A stretch of DNA of 64,000 bases, from the NCBI RefSeq assembly GCF_902459525.1, contig NZ_LR699166.1, forward strand, positions 2,430,501-2,494,500, in the 5' to 3' direction. The notes below the pieces were generated by a model. It searched no databases. It was not told the DNA's origin and saw only the letters and a program-made list of their open reading frames with translations. The position numbers were made by a program, and so were the translations under genes. This DNA is from Sideroxydans sp. CL21 (lineage in GTDB: Bacteria > Pseudomonadota > Gammaproteobacteria > Burkholderiales > Gallionellaceae). Of this stretch, positions 56,189 to 63,015 are shown piece after piece. The first letter of the stretch is position 1. Each line of letters opens with the position of its first letter.

Positions 56189-57457
56189 ATGGACATATTT
56201 TCCAAACTTTACTACTTGTTCCGAAAGTACCTGAAAGCGATTCAGATCTATCTGGTCATCGCTGGACCGGGGCTTGTGGTCATGATTGCCGACAATGATG
56301 CCGGAGGAATTACGACCTATGCGGCCACCGGTGCAAAGTATGGCTACAACCTGATCTGGTTTTTGTTGATCCTGATCCCGGTCGCCTACTACGTTCAGGA
56401 AATGACGGTGCGCTTGGGTGTGGTCACCAAGCGGGGGCATGCTGAAGCGATTTTTGACGGCTTCGGTGCTTTTTGGGGTTGGTTCTCGCTGATCGACCTG
56501 ATGATTCTGGATTGGTTGACCTTGGTCACCGAATTTGTCGGAATGACTTCGGCCCTGCACATCTTCGGAGTGCCAGCCTGGCTGACGGTGATCGGTGTTG
56601 TAGCCTTGATGGGAATGATCATGCTGAATGGTCGTTACTGGACATGGGAAAAAATTACCATGGGGTTCTGCGCCCTGAACCTGATTTACATTCCGGGTGC
56701 ATTCATGGTCAACCCGTCGGTTTCGGACATCCTCGGCAACGGCCTGATTCCCAACTTTCCGGGAGGATTCAACGGCGAGCTGTTTTTCATACTGATGGCC
56801 AATATCGGTACCACCATCGCGCCCTGGATGCTGTTCTTCCAGCAAAGTGCCGTGGTCGATAAAGGCATGCAGGAAAAAGATATTCCCTGGGGCAAATTCG
56901 ATACCTTATTGGGAGCAATATTAACGGTCGTGGTGGCGATATTCATCGTCATTGTCACTGGAACCGTCTTAAAAGGCATCGATATCGATGACGCATCCCA
57001 AGCTGCCCAGCAATTGATGCACACCAATCACTATGTTGGCGCTTTCATGGCCATCGGCCTGTTTGACGCGGGTTTGCTCGGTGCGCTCTGCATTTCGCTG
57101 GCAAGTTCATGGGCTTTCGGCGAAATCTTCGGTTGGGCGCATACCTTAAACACAAAAATCAAGGAGTCCCCTTGGTTCTATGCCAGTTACTTTTTTACTT
57201 TGGCAACTGCGGGACTGGTAGTACTGATTCCCGGAGCACCTCTGGTATTGATTACACTATTCGTTCAAGTGGTAGCCGTGACTTTGCTCCCTGCCGCCCT
57301 GGTGTTCCTGATTCTGCTGCTGAATGACAAAAAACACATGGGAGAGTATGCCAATACATTGAGTCAGAATTTGATTGGCGGCTTTATCGTCATCTCCATT
57401 GTGATTCTGTCCACACTATATGGTGTCAGCGTGATGTTCCCTAACCTGTTCCATTAA
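56189..57457 (+). CDS. NRAMP-related magnesium-type transporter (NRMT 2)
   Basis: 422 residues and about 11 helices. Helix 1 has DNDAGG (35-40) and helix 6 GTTIAPWMLFFQQS (A211-P-W), the NRMT signature with the soft-metal Met missing. It is about 130 residues shorter than NRMT 1: it lacks the N-terminal arm and stops after helix 11 (YGVSVMFPNLFH). The missing last helix appears to be encoded by the next gene, 14 bp downstream. Substrate Mg2+/Mn2+ is inferred from the family and from the MgtE-N protein behind it. Confidence 0.82.
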   Translation: MDIFSKLYYLFRKYLKAIQIYLVIAGPGLVVMIADNDAGGITTYAATGAKYGYNLIWFLLILIPVAYYVQEMTVRLGVVTKRGHAEAIFDGFGAFWGWFSLIDLMILDWLTLVTEFVGMTSALHIFGVPAWLTVIGVVALMGMIMLNGRYWTWEKITMGFCALNLIYIPGAFMVNPSVSDILGNGLIPNFPGGFNGELFFILMANIGTTIAPWMLFFQQSAVVDKGMQEKDIPWGKFDTLLGAILTVVVAIFIVIVTGTVLKGIDIDDASQAAQQLMHTNHYVGAFMAIGLFDAGLLGALCISLASSWAFGEIFGWAHTLNTKIKESPWFYASYFFTLATAGLVVLIPGAPLVLITLFVQVVAVTLLPAALVFLILLLNDKKHMGEYANTLSQNLIGGFIVISIVILSTLYGVSVMFPNLFH

Positions 57458-57471
57458 ACGGAGAATCGAGT

Positions 57472-57645
57472 ATGTTATTAAGTATTCGCCGCTTCTCAGC
57501 AAAAATACGCGAAATCAATCACCGATACAGCAAGCCGCATATCGAAATGTCACTTGGCGTCAAGATATCGCTGATGGCTCTGCGGATTTACCTTTTTGTC
57601 CTGGTAGGTTTAATCCTTTATAAATTTATCCTGATGCTGAACTGA
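57472..57645 (+). CDS. 57-residue membrane protein, detached last helix of an NRMT transporter
   Basis: ATG 57472 has GGAGA seven bases upstream; TGA ends at 57645. The N-terminal half is basic and cytosolic (RRFSAKIREINHRYSKPH); the C-terminal half is one helix, LRIYLFVLVGLILYKFILML. Aligned with the end of NRMT 1, the KP-x(8-12)-VW/IS-LxxLRxYLxxxxxxxxYKxI pattern is shared. I infer that it is the final helix of NRMT 2 made as a separate subunit. It lies between the transporter and the MgtE-N gene with gaps of 14 and 11 bp. Confidence 0.72.
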   Translation: MLLSIRRFSAKIREINHRYSKPHIEMSLGVKISLMALRIYLFVLVGLILYKFILMLN

Positions 57646-57656
57646 GGAATAACCAA

Positions 57657-58913
57657 ATGGCCGCTGTACTGGAGCACAAATTCTTTCTGAGTGAAATTAT
57701 CGGACGCAAGGTCTATCTGAAATCAACGTTAGAGCAGATCGGACGTTTGACAGACATGGTGATGATTGAAACAGGCAAGCTTCCCGAAGTTAGTCATTTC
57801 GTCGTCAGTCGGCCATTTGGCTATCCTTCATTGTTAATGCCGCTGAACAAGCTGACGCTGATTTCAAAAACTGAGATCGTATTTGACGTTAGCGGCCTTA
57901 TCGAGTGTACACGCGAGCCGCCTGAGGGCTCAATCCTGCTTCGCGCGCATATCCTCGACAAGAAGATTCTTGACATGGACGAACACGAGGTTGAGGTTAT
58001 CTATGACATCAGCCTCGATTTTCAGGGAAGCAAGTTGTATGTCAGCGAAGTCGATATCAGCAGACGACGTGTATTACGCAGGATGGGTCTGGGATGGCTG
58101 GCTGACTGGTTATCCGAGCAAAGGAAAGAAGATACGATGATCTCCTGGCTGTATGTCCAGCAGTTGCCGGAGGGAATTGATGCTTTCAAAGGTCATGTCA
58201 AACTCAGCATTCTCAAGGAAAATATCAGCGATATTCATCCGGTCGATTTGGCAGACATTCTCGAAGAGTTGGATGGTGATCAACGCATTGCGGTATTTAA
58301 TGAGATTGAGCCGGAACAAGCCTCCGAAACTTTGGAAGAAGTGGAGCCTAGGGTTCTACGAGAACTGATCCGAGCGATGAGTAAACGCCAGGCGGCAACA
58401 TTGATCAATGCCAGGAGTCCGGCGCAAGCAGCCGCCATTCTGGCAGCACTACCTTCGGCCGAAGCCGATGAACTGCTTCAATTGATCGATAAGGATCGCG
58501 CCACCAAGGTGCAGAATATCATCGACCACCATGATGAAAATATCCTTCTATTCTCCACACAGAAATTCATAAAAATGCCTGAGACTACACAGGTCGAAGA
58601 GGTAATGACGGACTTTCGGAAGATCGCTCGCGATATGGATGTGATCATGTATGTGTATGCCACAGATGAGCTGGACAGATTAAAGGGAGTTGTCGATTTG
58701 CGGGAACTGATTGCCGCCGAACCTGACCAGTCAATCGGCGAGATCATGACCGACAACATCATCAGCTTGAACCCCAACGATACATTACGCGATGCGATAG
58801 AAATGTTCGACCGCTATAGTTTTCGTGCCATTCCTGTCACAGACGATCAAGACAAACTATTGGCTGTAACTTCTTTTAGAGATATTCGCGGTATAGAGCC
58901 ACGATTGAGTTAG
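57657..58913 (+). CDS. Cytosolic MgtE-N/CBS magnesium-sensor-like protein with PRC-barrel
   Basis: 418 residues without membrane helices. Residues 8-155 resemble two PRC-barrel units (IIGRKVYLKSTLEQIGRLTD, KILDMDEHEVEVIYDISL). Residues 185-300 form the MgtE N-terminal superhelix (HPVDLADILEELDGDQRIAV, EPRVLRELIRAMSKRQAATL). Residues 305-418 are two CBS units (GVVDLRELIAAEPDQSIGEI, RAIPVTDDQDKLLAVTSFRD). In MgtE these last two parts bind Mg2+ and gate the pore; here they exist without any channel and follow an NRMT transporter. A role as its Mg-responsive regulator is inference, well supported by domains and spacing. Confidence 0.82.
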   Translation: MAAVLEHKFFLSEIIGRKVYLKSTLEQIGRLTDMVMIETGKLPEVSHFVVSRPFGYPSLLMPLNKLTLISKTEIVFDVSGLIECTREPPEGSILLRAHILDKKILDMDEHEVEVIYDISLDFQGSKLYVSEVDISRRRVLRRMGLGWLADWLSEQRKEDTMISWLYVQQLPEGIDAFKGHVKLSILKENISDIHPVDLADILEELDGDQRIAVFNEIEPEQASETLEEVEPRVLRELIRAMSKRQAATLINARSPAQAAAILAALPSAEADELLQLIDKDRATKVQNIIDHHDENILLFSTQKFIKMPETTQVEEVMTDFRKIARDMDVIMYVYATDELDRLKGVVDLRELIAAEPDQSIGEIMTDNIISLNPNDTLRDAIEMFDRYSFRAIPVTDDQDKLLAVTSFRDIRGIEPRLS

Positions 58914-58923
58914 GAGCTAGGTG

Positions 58924-59244
58924 ATGTCGAGTACGCTTGAAAAGCTTCAACTTATGATTGTCGAGCTATTTGGAATACGGCTAACAGAAATCGAATTGGA
59001 CATTCCTTTGCAATATGTTGGAATGGATGCTTCCAATCTGGAAGAATTGCGAATTTTCATTGAAGAAAACTACACAATTGATATGTCCGTAGTTGAAGAA
59101 GAACACCACGAAGTAGACATCGATATGCCAGCACAAAATCTGAAGGATCTAACCCTGCGACAGATTGCTAGTTGGGTAGATGCTTGGATCAATCGAGATG
59201 AAATGCATCCTCGACATCATGTTAGATGCGCGAAACCATCTTAA
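58924..59244 (+). CDS. Acyl-carrier-protein-like protein without the carrier serine
   Basis: 106 residues; GGAG lies seven bases before ATG 58924, and the gene begins 10 bp behind the MgtE-N gene. The helix pattern LEKLQLMIVELFGIRLTEIE, LDIPLQYVGMDASNLEELRIFI, LKDLTLRQIASWVDAWI follows acyl carrier proteins closely. At the site of the phosphopantetheine serine (GxDSL) it has GMDAS; with ungapped alignment the Ser position is Ala and a Ser comes one residue later. It may be a scaffold and not a carrier. An acidic loop EEEHHEVDID is inserted before the last helix. Confidence 0.6.
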   Translation: MSSTLEKLQLMIVELFGIRLTEIELDIPLQYVGMDASNLEELRIFIEENYTIDMSVVEEEHHEVDIDMPAQNLKDLTLRQIASWVDAWINRDEMHPRHHVRCAKPS

Positions 59245-59809
59245 GACAAGAGCCTTTGATTGGAAAAGTTACTCGCAAATTGTAGATGCAAAATTAGTCT
59301 CCGCCCATTCAGCATCAATCGGTTCTCTGTATCAGAAGAATGCCAAAGAGTTCTGCGAATTTGTGCCATCGAGCATCACAATGATGAGATCAAGTCGCTT
59401 CTGACCTAGGAAGGGTTCGGTTGCAGAAGAGAATATCAGCATTGCACATTCACTACCAGATAGTAGGGGCGTCACTGACTGCATTGGGTCAACGGACCTT
59501 CAGGCTCACAAATTTTCATCGAATTGAACGTTTCCTAATGGCGTAGAGCAGTCGCTCAGAGGTTCCACGTTGAGGGTCCGGAGTGGGTCGAATGTGTGAG
59601 TTCGCCTATGTCCGCTTTGCGGCAACGAATTCTTTAAGCGCTATTTCCGGTTTGGGTTAGGAAGAGACCTTCAAGCACCCGCAAAGCACTGAATTTATAT
59701 GACGGCTTTCGGTGGTGAACCGGACATCCCTGCAGCCCAAACAGGTATCTTTTTCAGCAAGTCCCGTGGATGCTGGATGCGGGTTTTAATTGATAGCATG
59801 TGCGATCAG
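59245..59809. other. 0.57-kb non-coding spacer before the integrase
   Basis: No credible gene. It contains copy B of the 100-bp repeat (59578-59677) and nothing else that I can identify. The integrase and the metal operon end towards each other here. Confidence 0.5.
59578..59677 (-). repeat. 100-bp repeat, copy B (inverted partner at 33963-34062)
   Basis: This is the reverse complement of copy A with about 10 differences in 100 bases. Both copies stop sharply at the same points. The two lie about 0.6 and 1.9 kb inside the island borders, facing each other. Confidence 0.75.
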
Positions 59810-61018
59810 TTATGCACTCTTTGGTTCTTTTGACTCAAAATGTAGATAATCAGCCCAAAGTTGCATGGCTTTGTGTCGTTCTTCGAGATACATCAAATGA
59901 GGTTTATCGAGGTAAGCGGCTTCGATCTTGTCTTTTTCGATATGACTAAGTTGCACTTCGATGATATGGGGCGGGAACTTGCCCTTGTCTTTTAGCCATG
60001 TTGATGCGACCGTACGTACACCGTGGGGCACGATACCTAACTTGTGTACGCGAAAGGCTAAAGAGAGTGCATCGCGACAGAATGCATCTTCTCTCTGGTT
60101 TGATGGAAACAGCCATGGAGTGTTTCCAGTCACTTCCTTCAGCTCTATAAGGAGCTCGATTGCCTGGCTTGCCAACGGAACGATATGCAACCTTTTCATT
60201 TTCATTCGTACTGCCGGAACTTCCCATTCTTTTTTTTCAAAATCGAACTCATCCCATCGCGCACCCATGGTCTCAGAGCCACGTAGCCAGACAAGGAATT
60301 GAAGCTTCATCGCCGAGCGCATGATAAACTTTTCGTAGGTTTCAATAGATTGGAAAGAGGCTTGTATGCTGTCCGGGATCTGCTTTGGTTTTGGAGCAAC
60401 CTTGTGAAGCACGCCCTGCATATCGATCATCGTGTACGGCGGACGCTTACCACCTTGGATCGCATATCTGATGATCATGGTGACAAGATCCATGCACTTC
60501 TTCGCCAAGCTGTTTGATCGCTTATCAATCTTGCGCAGGAGCGGAACGACCTCGGGAGCGTGAATGTCTTTGATGTCTCGATGCCCAAGAGCGGGGTAAA
60601 GATCGTTCTTAAGGCACTCCAGATATTTCTTGACAGTCGCTTCAGCAATCACAGACTTTTTCCATGAAACGAAATTCTCAGCAACCATTTTGAAGGTATT
60701 AACCTCAGGTACGACCTCAGGAGACACTGGATTTATACCTTGGCGAATCTTGGCAGCCATTCTTGCGGCAATTTCTCTCGCCTCACCCAGAGTTGTTTTG
60801 GGGTATGGAGAAGCACCTGGTAATGCTGCCCGGGTATCTTTGCCATTGAACAAATATTTCATCCGCCAAAGTTTCGCTCCGTTTGGCTGAACCAATAAAT
60901 GCAGTCCGGTCACTTTTCCATCAAAGAGCGCTTTTGACGTGACTTTCCCATCTGCGGCAACCTTGGGTGATGCGTTTCGAATCTTGACGTCTGACAAAAT
61001 GGGAATAATTTTGGGCAT
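59810..61018 (-). CDS. int: Tyrosine-type site-specific integrase (P4 type)
   Basis: 402 residues. The N-terminal DUF4102 arm-binding domain (about 1-95) shows KALFDGKVTGLHLLVQPNGA and LGEAREIAARMAAKIRQGI. The catalytic domain carries Arg in WLRGSETMGARW, HGVR (box II, HxxR), the LSH motif and the nucleophile Tyr in KIEAAYLDK. All catalytic residues are visible, so it is likely active. This class typically targets tRNA 3' ends, and tRNA-Leu is 533 bp upstream of its start. An inverted repeat at 61023-61048 overlaps its leader. Confidence 0.9.
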   Translation of the reverse strand: MPKIIPILSDVKIRNASPKVAADGKVTSKALFDGKVTGLHLLVQPNGAKLWRMKYLFNGKDTRAALPGASPYPKTTLGEAREIAARMAAKIRQGINPVSPEVVPEVNTFKMVAENFVSWKKSVIAEATVKKYLECLKNDLYPALGHRDIKDIHAPEVVPLLRKIDKRSNSLAKKCMDLVTMIIRYAIQGGKRPPYTMIDMQGVLHKVAPKPKQIPDSIQASFQSIETYEKFIMRSAMKLQFLVWLRGSETMGARWDEFDFEKKEWEVPAVRMKMKRLHIVPLASQAIELLIELKEVTGNTPWLFPSNQREDAFCRDALSLAFRVHKLGIVPHGVRTVASTWLKDKGKFPPHIIEVQLSHIEKDKIEAAYLDKPHLMYLEERHKAMQLWADYLHFESKEPKSA

Positions 61019-61550
61019 TTTTTGGTAATACGGATTAACCTATTACCATCAGTGTTGCAAAAAAACCATTGGCATGTCAATTCTGGAGGTGACAACTCAA
61101 GTCATTTTATGTCAACGCAACTTATTGATTATATTTATTACAAACTTTCCATAGATCGAGTAGGAGACGGGTCACCCCCGCCGCCCTCTCACAACACCGG
61201 ACGTACGGATTGCGCATTCGTCTTATGGTTCCACTTTTGCACGATTACGCAATGGGATTTATTTTTATAAAAATGAATAGTGCATGCCTGATAAAAATGG
61301 CTTGCAATCAATAACTTTTATGGATTTATTGTTTTTTGTACTTTTATGGTAACACGGCTGATCGTACTACCATCAGTGTTACCATAAAGCGTCTGGCTGG
61401 AGACAAACGATGCCAGATAAGAAGAAATAAAAATTACATTAACTAACTGATATTATTTGATTTTTTTGATATAGTAATATTTACTGATATCGTTGACACG
61501 CATTTTCCAGAGACTTTTAAATCTCTTTATAATCAAATACTTACAAATTA
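61019..61550. other. Integrase-att spacer with candidate arm-type sites
   Basis: This 0.53-kb AT-rich spacer has no gene. It contains TGGTAATA-N10-TATTACCA (61023-61048) next to the integrase start and a 13-bp inverted repeat TTTATGGTAACAC / GTGTTACCATAAA (61343-61355, 61376-61388). TACCATCAGTGTT occurs in both places (61044-61056, 61368-61380). Repeated short sites between int and the att core are expected for integrase arm binding or for an excisionase. Confidence 0.6.
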
Positions 61551-61637
61551 TGGTGCGGGGCAAGGGACTCGAACCCTCACGTCCTTACGGACACAGCCAC
61601 CTCAAGGCTGCGCGTCTACCAATTCCGCCAACTCCGC
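61551..61637 (-). tRNA. tRNA-Leu (anticodon GAG)
   Basis: 87 bases including the encoded CCA. The anticodon stem CAGCC/GGCTG holds the loop TTGAGGT (anticodon GAG), the variable arm is GTCC-GTAA-GGAC, and the T-loop TTCGAGT is standard. The acceptor stem pairs GCGGAGT with GCCCCGC and has one A-C mismatch at position 5-68 and a final U-G pair. The 3' end is the integration site of the island; the last 23 bases are repeated at 33347. Confidence 0.93.
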
Positions 61638-61656
61638 ATGTTGCTTATTATTTTTA

Positions 61657-62004
61657 TTATTTTGGTATTTGTTGCGATTTTGAATCGCTTGTTTCAGCAG
61701 CTGCCGACGCAGGCATAGACTGCTGCTGCAGCTTTTGCACGTCAACTTTATCCAGCACGCTCTGCTCTTTGGAAGGACGCGAATATATATAAGTCAACGA
61801 AAGACTGGTGATGAAGAATATCGTCGCCGCTATCGCCGTGCTACGACTCAGAAAATTGGCTGAACCACTAGACCCGAACAAACTCCCTGCGGACCCGGAG
61901 CCGAACGCCGCTCCCATATCCGCCCCCTTGCCGTGCTGGATCAATACCAAACCGATCAACACAACTGCGGTTATCACATGCACTACCCAAACTAAATTTT
62001 CCAC
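61657..62004 (-). CDS. secG: Preprotein translocase subunit SecG
   Basis: 115 residues: helix 1 (about 3-22), the Gly-rich loop [19 protein letters not shown], helix 2 (about 52-72), then a Gln/Ser-rich cytosolic tail. It supports SecYE-SecA in protein export. It lies 30 bp behind tpiA and just ahead of tRNA-Leu, the usual betaproteobacterial order. Confidence 0.95.
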   Translation of the reverse strand: MENLVWVVHVITAVVLIGLVLIQHGKGADMGAAFGSGSAGSLFGSSGSANFLSRSTAIAATIFFITSLSLTYIYSRPSKEQSVLDKVDVQKLQQQSMPASAAAETSDSKSQQIPK

Positions 62005-62034
62005 AAACCACTCCGAAACGAATCAATCACTTAC

Positions 62035-62787
62035 CTACTGACCTGCGCGGCAGATCCCCAAAAACTCTTCGGCGACCAATGCTGCTCCACCGATCAATCC
62101 GCCATCTATATCTGCCATGGCAAACAACGCCGGCGCATTAGCCGCCTTGACGCTACCGCCGTACAGTATAACCAATCCTTCAGCCACATGCGCATCATGT
62201 CCGGCAACACGCTGACGAATGAAGGCATGCACAGCCTGCGCTTGTTCCTGCGATGCCGTCTTTCCGGTACCAATCGCCCACACCGGCTCGTACGCTACAA
62301 CCGCCTTGCCAAAAGCCTGCACTCCGACCAATGCAATCACCGCATCCAACTGTTCAGCGACAACTGATTCTGTCTCGCCACCCTCGCGCTGTTCCAGTGT
62401 TTCGCCCATGCAAAGTATGGGAATCAGGCCTGCGCTTTGCGCTGCCGCGAACTTTTCCGCCACCAGTCGACTAGTCTCGCCGTAAATGTTGCGTCGCTCT
62501 GAATGCCCTACTATTACATAAGTGCATCCAAAATCCGCGAGCATGGAAGCGGACACTTCGCCGGTAAATGCGCCCTTTTCGAGTTGGTGCACATCTTGCG
62601 CACCCCACTTCACCGCCGAAGCAGCCAATTCCTGCTTAAGTTGCGCCAGATAGGGGAAAGGAGCGCAGACCGCAATATCCACACGTGACAATTGTACGGC
62701 ACCGCTCTTGATGGCGGACAGCAGCGACTCGTTCTGAGCCAGTGACCCATGCATTTTCCAATTTCCAACAACCAGTTTACGACGCAT
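62035..62787 (-). CDS. tpiA: Triosephosphate isomerase
   Basis: 250 residues, the normal length. Active-site parts are GNWKMHG (Lys), VGHSERR (His), VAYEPVWAIGTGK (Glu) and LYGGSVK. It interconverts dihydroxyacetone phosphate and glyceraldehyde-3-phosphate in glycolysis/gluconeogenesis. ATG 62787 is chosen over an upstream ATG at 62850 that would add 21 residues not found in the family. Confidence 0.96.
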   Translation of the reverse strand: MRRKLVVGNWKMHGSLAQNESLLSAIKSGAVQLSRVDIAVCAPFPYLAQLKQELAASAVKWGAQDVHQLEKGAFTGEVSASMLADFGCTYVIVGHSERRNIYGETSRLVAEKFAAAQSAGLIPILCMGETLEQREGGETESVVAEQLDAVIALVGVQAFGKAVVAYEPVWAIGTGKTASQEQAQAVHAFIRQRVAGHDAHVAEGLVILYGGSVKAANAPALFAMADIDGGLIGGAALVAEEFLGICRAGQ

Positions 62788-62919
62788 CAGGATCAATTTC
62801 CGCCTTTGACTGAAGGCGGCGATAGTACCGATGAAAACAAAAATGGTCAATCCAAGCGCATCCCAACCGCCAAAACCCGCATATCCTCCTCCAGCATCAA
62901 CCCCTCGCTGATTGTTACA

Positions 62920-62955
62920 CTGTGTAATAATTGTGTAACAAACTCACCTTAAGAT
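62920..62955 (+). promoter_or_regulatory. Pho-box-like promoter of pstS
   Basis: CTGTGTAATAATTGTGTAACA (in two parts: CTGTGTAATAA at 62920-62930 and TTGTGTAACA at 62931-62940) gives two TGTGTAA repeats 11 bp apart, the phase of PhoB half-sites. A -10-like TAAGAT follows at 62950-62955 with 9 bp between, the distance used at PhoB-dependent promoters that lack a -35. TGTTACAC/GTGTAACA (62913-62940) also forms an inverted repeat. Confidence 0.6.
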
Positions 62956-63015
62956 GCATCCCGCTACAAACAACAAGCGCAACGAGTAATCCTTATAATT
63001 GGGAGAAAAACTGAA

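Larger units (their letters stand above)
33347..61573. mobile_element. 28-kb genomic island inserted at tRNA-Leu(GAG)
   Basis: The island is bounded by the 23-bp direct repeat at 33347-33369 and 61551-61573. A P4-type integrase sits just inside the tRNA end, with candidate arm sites between it and the tRNA. The host backbone tpiA-secG-tRNA-Leu on one side and nuoA on the other are normally adjacent in many betaproteobacteria, so the element separates an ancestral neighbourhood. Contents are a split RHS toxin locus, TonB-dependent uptake genes, a CsoR/DmeF metal-efflux pair, two NRMT-type transporters with partners, and a histidine kinase remnant. I see no replication or conjugation genes, so it is probably not self-transmissible. 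Confidence 0.82.

Noticed and set aside
59180-59404. A 74-residue frame behind the ACP-like gene
   Set aside because: It overlaps the ACP-like gene in another frame and has no ribosome site or recognisable feature.
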